Shown piece by piece: positions 49,590 to 53,449 of a stretch of DNA of 53,449 bases. The position numbers were made by a program, and so were the translations under genes. The stretch comes from Hungatella sp. (GTDB lineage: Bacteria; Bacillota; Clostridia; Lachnospirales; Lachnospiraceae): NCBI GenBank assembly GCA_022792815.1, contig JAAWBS010000025.1, positions 1 to 53,449 on the forward strand. The letters run 5' to 3'. Every line of letters begins with the position of its first letter. Position 1 is the first letter of the stretch. The notes under the pieces are model-generated. The model was not told the origin of the DNA. It saw only the letters and a list, made by a program, of their open reading frames with translations, and did no database searches.

Positions 49590-51035
49590 ATGAAGAAAAT
49601 TTTATTTGTAGCTTCAGAGGCAGTACCGTTTATCAAGACAGGCGGACTGGCAGACGTAGTAGGATCCCTGCCCAAGTGCTTTGATAAGGAGTATTTCGAT
49701 GTCAGAGTGATGATACCCAAGTATCTGTGCATCAAACAGGAATGGCGCGATAAGATGAATTATGTAGATCACTTCTACATGGATTATATGGGACAGAGCC
49801 GCTATGTGGGTATCCTGCAGTACGAGTATGAGGGAATCCAGTTCTATTTTATTGACAACGAAGGATATTTCTCCGGTCCCAAGCCTTACGGGGATTGGCT
49901 CTATGATCTGGAGAAGTTTTCGTTCTTCTGCAACGCGGCGCTGTCCGCCCTTCCGGTCATCGGATTCCAGCCCGATGTGGTTCACTGCCATGACTGGCAG
50001 ACAGGCCTGATTCCGGTGTACTTAAAAGATCGGTTCCATGGCGGTGAGTTCTTCCGCAATATGAAATCCGTATTCACGATCCACAACCTAAAGTTCCAGG
50101 GCGTGTGGGATGTGAAGACGATCCAGAGGTTCTCCGGACTTTCCGACTACTACTTCGCGCCGGATAAGCTGGAGGCCTACAAGGACGGCAACCTGTTAAA
50201 GGGCGGTGTGGTCTATGCGGATGCCATCACCACGGTCAGCAACACCTATGCGGAGGAGATCAAGATGCCCTTCTACGGCGAGGGGCTGGACGGCCTGATG
50301 AGAGCCCGCACGGGAAGCCTGAGAGGAATCGTCAACGGCATCGACTACGAGGATTTCAACCCGGCCACGGACGGCCTGATCGCACAGCCCTACGATGCAA
50401 AGAATTTCCGCAAAGAGAAGGTGAAAAATAAGTTAGCCCTCCAGAGAGAGCTGGGTCTGGAGGAGGACGGCCGCAAGATGATGATCGGTGTGGTCTCCAG
50501 GCTGACGGATCAGAAGGGCTTCGACTTGATTCAGTATGTGATGGAGGATCTGTGCAGCGACAATATTCAGCTGGTGGTTTTAGGAACCGGCGAGGAGCGC
50601 TACGAGAATATGTTCCGCCACTATGACTGGAAGTATCACAACAAGGTGTCGGCTCAGATCTATTATTCCGAGCCTATGTCCCACAAGATCTATGCGGCTT
50701 CCGATGCATTTTTGATGCCGTCCCTGTTTGAGCCCTGCGGCTTGAGTCAGCTGATGGCCCTGCGCTACGGCACCCTTCCCATCGTCAGGGAGACAGGAGG
50801 CTTAAAGGATACCGTAGAGCCGTACAATGAATTCGAGGGCACCGGCACCGGATTTTCCTTTACCAACTACAACGCCCATGAGATGTTAAGCTCTGTCAGA
50901 TATGCAGAGAGAATCTACTATGATAAGCCGCGGGAGTGGAACAAGATGATAGACCGGGCCATGGCTATGGACTATTCATGGAACGCTTCTGCTCTCAAGT
51001 ATCAGGAACTGTATGACTGGCTGATCGGTTATTAA
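49590..51035 (+). CDS. glgA: Glycogen synthase (ADP-glucose), GT5
   Basis: The N-terminus KTGGLADVVGSLPK is the ADP-glucose-binding signature. HDWQTGLIPVYLK, TIHNLKFQG and the later EPCGLSQLMALRYGTLP are typical GT5 motifs. It adds glucose to an alpha-1,4-glucan primer. It is 481 residues, the normal length. ATG 49590 follows ATGAGGAGGTC. An HD protein and a PAP2-like protein follow at short spacing. Other glg genes are not in the window. Confidence 0.95.
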   Translation: MKKILFVASEAVPFIKTGGLADVVGSLPKCFDKEYFDVRVMIPKYLCIKQEWRDKMNYVDHFYMDYMGQSRYVGILQYEYEGIQFYFIDNEGYFSGPKPYGDWLYDLEKFSFFCNAALSALPVIGFQPDVVHCHDWQTGLIPVYLKDRFHGGEFFRNMKSVFTIHNLKFQGVWDVKTIQRFSGLSDYYFAPDKLEAYKDGNLLKGGVVYADAITTVSNTYAEEIKMPFYGEGLDGLMRARTGSLRGIVNGIDYEDFNPATDGLIAQPYDAKNFRKEKVKNKLALQRELGLEEDGRKMMIGVVSRLTDQKGFDLIQYVMEDLCSDNIQLVVLGTGEERYENMFRHYDWKYHNKVSAQIYYSEPMSHKIYAASDAFLMPSLFEPCGLSQLMALRYGTLPIVRETGGLKDTVEPYNEFEGTGTGFSFTNYNAHEMLSSVRYAERIYYDKPREWNKMIDRAMAMDYSWNASALKYQELYDWLIGY

Positions 51036-51047
51036 GGGTGGGGAAAC

Positions 51048-51569
51048 GTGGAGAGAGAAGAGCTGATAGAAAAAAGCGCCAAGTGGGCTGAGGACCAGGA
51101 ATATCTTGACTGTGTTCAGGATATTTTAGATAACAGAGTCTTTCAGTCCATGGACCAATTTATCCAGCACGGGGCTACGACCTGCAAGGCCCACTGCATT
51201 CAAGTCTCCTATATTGCCTTTGAAATATGCCGGAACAGAGGTTGGGACAGCCGGTCCGCAGCGCGGGCCGGCTTGCTCCATGATTTATTCCTCTACGACT
51301 GGCATACCCATGCAAGGGAGACAGGGGAACATTTTCACGGATTTACCCATCCCAGGGTGGCTATGGAGAACGCGATTCGGTATTTTAAGATCCCCGAGAA
51401 AGAGCAGAACATGATCTTAAGGCACATGTGGCCGCTGACACCAATCCCTCCCAGATACAAGGAGGGCTACACGATCCTGTATGCCGATAAGATCTGCGGA
51501 CTTGCAGAATTTTTCGGCCATGTGAAGGACACACTTTTGGTGGCGCTGTGGCCCAAGCAGCTGGGATAA
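51048..51569 (+). CDS. HD-domain protein, phosphohydrolase type
   Basis: The 173-residue protein has a His/Asp metal motif: HCIQVSYIAFEICRNRGW then AGLLHDLFLYDW (HD), then HFHGFTHPRVA and a later Arg/His-rich segment. Start is GTG 51048 with GGTGG upstream. It may act on nucleotides, but substrate is unknown. It lies 12 bases after glgA and 26 bases before the PAP2-like gene. Confidence 0.85.
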   Translation: MEREELIEKSAKWAEDQEYLDCVQDILDNRVFQSMDQFIQHGATTCKAHCIQVSYIAFEICRNRGWDSRSAARAGLLHDLFLYDWHTHARETGEHFHGFTHPRVAMENAIRYFKIPEKEQNMILRHMWPLTPIPPRYKEGYTILYADKICGLAEFFGHVKDTLLVALWPKQLG

Positions 51570-51595
51570 GAAGTTGACAGGAGAGTACGATCGAT

Positions 51596-52054
51596 ATGTG
51601 GCAGGAGATGCTAAAGAATCAGATATTAGTCAGTTCGGTAACCGGATGGGTGGTGGCTCAGGTATTGAAGACCCTCATCGACTGCACCTTAAACCACGGG
51701 TTTTCTCCGGAGCGTCTGGTGGGGTCAGGAGGGATGCCCAGTTCCCATTCCTCCACCGTATGTGCCCTGGTGGTCTCCAGCGGGATCTGCTGCGGAGTGT
51801 CCTCCTCGGAGTTTGCCGTCAGCTTTGTGCTGGCTTCGGTGGTGATGTATGATGCCATCGGCGTGCGTCAGGAGACAGGGAAACAGGCGAAACTTCTGAA
51901 TCTGATTCTGGAGCAGGACTTCTTTAAGCTGAATAATCAGGAGTTTCAGAAGAAATTAAAAGAATTTGTGGGTCACACGCCCCTCCAGGTGCTGGTGGGC
52001 GCAATTTTGGGAATCGGGATCGCCCTGTTGGTGAATTTGGCTTACCACAATTAA
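51596..52054 (+). CDS. Divergent PAP2-family membrane protein (YuiD-like)
   Basis: The 152-residue protein carries the motif GSGGMPSSHSSTVCAL, typical of the YuiD divergent PAP2 family (acid phosphatase or vanadium haloperoxidase related), and three or four membrane segments. YDAIGVRQETGKQAKLLN follows. GACAGGAGAG lies upstream of ATG 51596. The enzyme's substrate is unknown; undecaprenyl-phosphate-type roles are seen in relatives. Confidence 0.85.
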   Translation: MWQEMLKNQILVSSVTGWVVAQVLKTLIDCTLNHGFSPERLVGSGGMPSSHSSTVCALVVSSGICCGVSSSEFAVSFVLASVVMYDAIGVRQETGKQAKLLNLILEQDFFKLNNQEFQKKLKEFVGHTPLQVLVGAILGIGIALLVNLAYHN

Positions 52055-52150
52055 AAACCGGTTAAAAAAGCGTTAAGATTTGATACTTGTTTTCTGATAT
52101 CAGATCAGGTATACTGTATCAGGTGCGATAGAAAAATATGGGAGGGATCT

Positions 52151-52708
52151 ATGAATATCTATTTTATGATTAACTGGTTCTTTCTCTGCAGCCTGCTGGG
52201 ATATCTGCTGGAATGTGTGGTTCTGACTTGTGAAAACCGGACTCCGGTGATCAACAGAGGGTTTGGCCATGGTCCATTCTGTATCATCTACGGATTTGGA
52301 GCGCTGGGGGCGAACCTGCTGTTAAGTCCTCTGGCAAATGATACCTTGAAACTGTACTTTGCCGCAATGACCATGGCTACCTTTATGGAGCTGGTGACAG
52401 CCAGAGCCATGATTCGGCTGTTCGGCAGTTTCTGGTGGGACTACAGCAAAAAGAAATTTAACTACAAAGGCATCATCTGTCTGGAGAGCAGTCTGGCATG
52501 GGGACTTTTGGGGATTATCTATTTTCGGTTCCTCAACGGTTTTCTTCTTCATTTGACAGGGTTTGTGCCGGAGAGATTTGAGAAGAGAATGGCAGTGACT
52601 TTAGTGCTGTTCTATGTATCGGATTTCCTGTACTGCCTGTGGGTACATATTCGGAACCGCGGCGAAGAGCAGGAGCCTATGATCGGGAGACTGAGCGTGC
52701 GTTCGTGA
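52151..52708 (+). CDS. CmpB-like integral membrane protein (putative ABC transporter permease family PF06541)
   Basis: The 185-residue protein has about five hydrophobic segments. MINWFFLCSLLGYLLECVVL and NRGFGHGPFCIIYGFGA are conserved in this family, together with FWWDYSKKKFNYKGIICLES. ATG 52151 has GGGAGGGATCT upstream. It is annotated as an ABC permease in many genomes but lacks a partner ATPase here, so that role is doubtful. Confidence 0.85.
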   Translation: MNIYFMINWFFLCSLLGYLLECVVLTCENRTPVINRGFGHGPFCIIYGFGALGANLLLSPLANDTLKLYFAAMTMATFMELVTARAMIRLFGSFWWDYSKKKFNYKGIICLESSLAWGLLGIIYFRFLNGFLLHLTGFVPERFEKRMAVTLVLFYVSDFLYCLWVHIRNRGEEQEPMIGRLSVRS

Positions 52709-52775
52709 GAGAGATCATAGGAACAGAGGGTGCCTTAGGGCGGCACTCATAAGACGGTATTAGAAATGTTTTCGG

Positions 52776-52815
52776 GAAACGGCGTAGCTTGCAGGCTATG
52801 CCGTTTCTCCGTTTT
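52776..52815 (+). terminator. Intrinsic terminator after the CmpB-like gene
   Basis: GAAACGGCGTAGC pairs with GCTATGCCGTTTC, with a short loop, then TCCGTTTT. Confidence 0.65.
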
Positions 52816-52824
52816 GCAGGTCAT

Positions 52825-53449
52825 TCAGTAAAGACGCGGGGAGTATTCCCACAAGGTCATAGGAAATGTCAATCTGCTGTCAGATAATTTCCCGCCTACG
52901 TTGTCCTCGTAAATACGCTTGAATAATCGGTCAAGTTCTTCTATCCGGCGTTCTGCTTGCGTCAGTTGCCGCCGCTTCGCCGCCAGTTCCTTTTTCGCTT
53001 CGGCTTTCTGCTTCGCGCCTATGTGTCGGCATCAATGATTGCCTCGTGGGTGTTCTCGAACACAAGCCATTTTTCCTCTGGATTGTAACAGGTTTTCTTA
53101 CTCTTGCAGGACTGCTTATAGGTCTTAAAATTTACCGTATGCCCTTGATATTCTGGACGCTCCAAAATGTCAGCTATGGTATCGCCCGTCCAGTTATAGG
53201 GATTGTTCGGCGGCGTGTTCCTTGTTGCCCTGCCTGTCTGTTGAAAATGGATTGTCGGCGTTATGACTTTATCCTCTTTCAGAATACGGGCAATCTGCAC
53301 CGGTCCGTAACCGTCCAGACAAAGGGCGAATATCCGCTTGAATACTTCGGCGACTTCTCCATCCATAATCCACCATTTCTTTTTGTCTGGGTCTTTTATG
53401 TAGCCATAGGACGGGTTTGTGCAGAGATGTTTGCCCGCTTCTCCTTTTG
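52825..53449 (-). pseudogene. Large serine recombinase remnant (transposon TnpX/TndX type), internally deleted, 5' beyond window
   Basis: From the right edge, the minus strand reads a recombinase domain in an open frame: HLCTNPSYGYIKDPDKKKWW, MDGEVAEVFKRIFALCLDGY, ILERPEYQGHTVNFKT and EAIIDADT, where a TAG at 53019-53021 stops it. Just past this, another frame continues with the coiled-coil C-terminal region (KAEAKKELAAKRRQLTQAER, RIEELDRLFKRIYEDNVGGK) and then stops at 52825. The stretch expected between (the zinc-binding and linker part) is missing. The gene begins outside the window with the catalytic Ser domain. It marks the scar of a conjugative or mobilisable transposon. Confidence 0.85.

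Noticed and set aside
1..53449. CRISPR array, rRNA or tRNA genes
   Set aside because: No regularly spaced repeats, rRNA cores or tRNA cloverleaf patterns were noticed on reading either strand.

Overview
The window looks like chromosomal DNA of a spore-forming, probably flagellated, anaerobic Clostridia member, most likely Lachnospiraceae-like. The reasons are Spo0A and the SpoIVB peptidase, a flagellin-type gene behind a sigma-28-like promoter, strong AGGAGG-type ribosome sites, many hemerythrin, receiver and histidine-kinase proteins, lipoproteins, and a moderately high G+C content by eye. Species assignment is inference; no rRNA or tRNA gene was seen.

Layout. 1-5.3 kb: tail of a repeat-rich protein, a large lipoprotein, a response-regulator/(p)ppGpp-synthetase fusion, a GntR regulator and a flagellin-metallopeptidase gene interrupted by an in-frame amber codon. 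5.3-9.2 kb: a thiamine-precursor uptake operon (TPP riboswitch, thiXYZ-like ABC transporter, TatD-like hydrolase). 9.2-15.3 kb: a tight three-gene phosphorelay: a CheY-like receiver, a hybrid kinase with an HPt domain, and a second hybrid kinase carrying a C-terminal DegV lipid-binding domain. 15.4-21.5 kb: an eroding envelope-signalling cluster: a damaged OmpR-type regulator, a kinase, three envelope or secreted proteins (one frameshifted) and a Crp/Fnr regulator. 21.6-30.1 kb: a YitT protein, three RpiR regulators (one truncated), a GH13 alpha-glucosidase, a PTS EIIBCA and an AEC transporter. 30.1-40 kb: a tetR-DUF2871 unit with a near-ideal promoter and operator; two paralogous hemerythrin-receiver proteins; a Crp/Fnr regulator facing a ferredoxin/Fe-S membrane protein/thioredoxin operon; a secreted Ca-binding protein with an ECF sigma/anti-sigma pair; and a trehalose locus (treR) whose treC is a 5'-truncated, frameshifted remnant. 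40-46.5 kb: a malate module (malic enzyme, 2HCT symporter, CitA/DcuS-type two-component system) and a lipoprotein. 46.5-53.4 kb: spoIVB, DUF4321, spo0A, glycogen synthase, an HD protein, a PAP2-like protein, a CmpB-like membrane protein and a broken large serine recombinase at the right edge.

The strongest candidates for undescribed biology are the kinase-receiver-DegV fusion with its phosphorelay partners, the receiver-(p)ppGpp-synthetase fusion, the paired hemerythrin-receiver proteins, and a structured leader before the DUF4321 gene that can sequester the ribosome site. The window also carries several decayed genes (flagellinolysin-like, OmpR-type regulator, lipoprotein, RpiR, treC, recombinase). 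Some single-base shifts lie in short homopolymers and could be sequence errors. All family calls come from reading motifs in the translated sequence; no database search was run.
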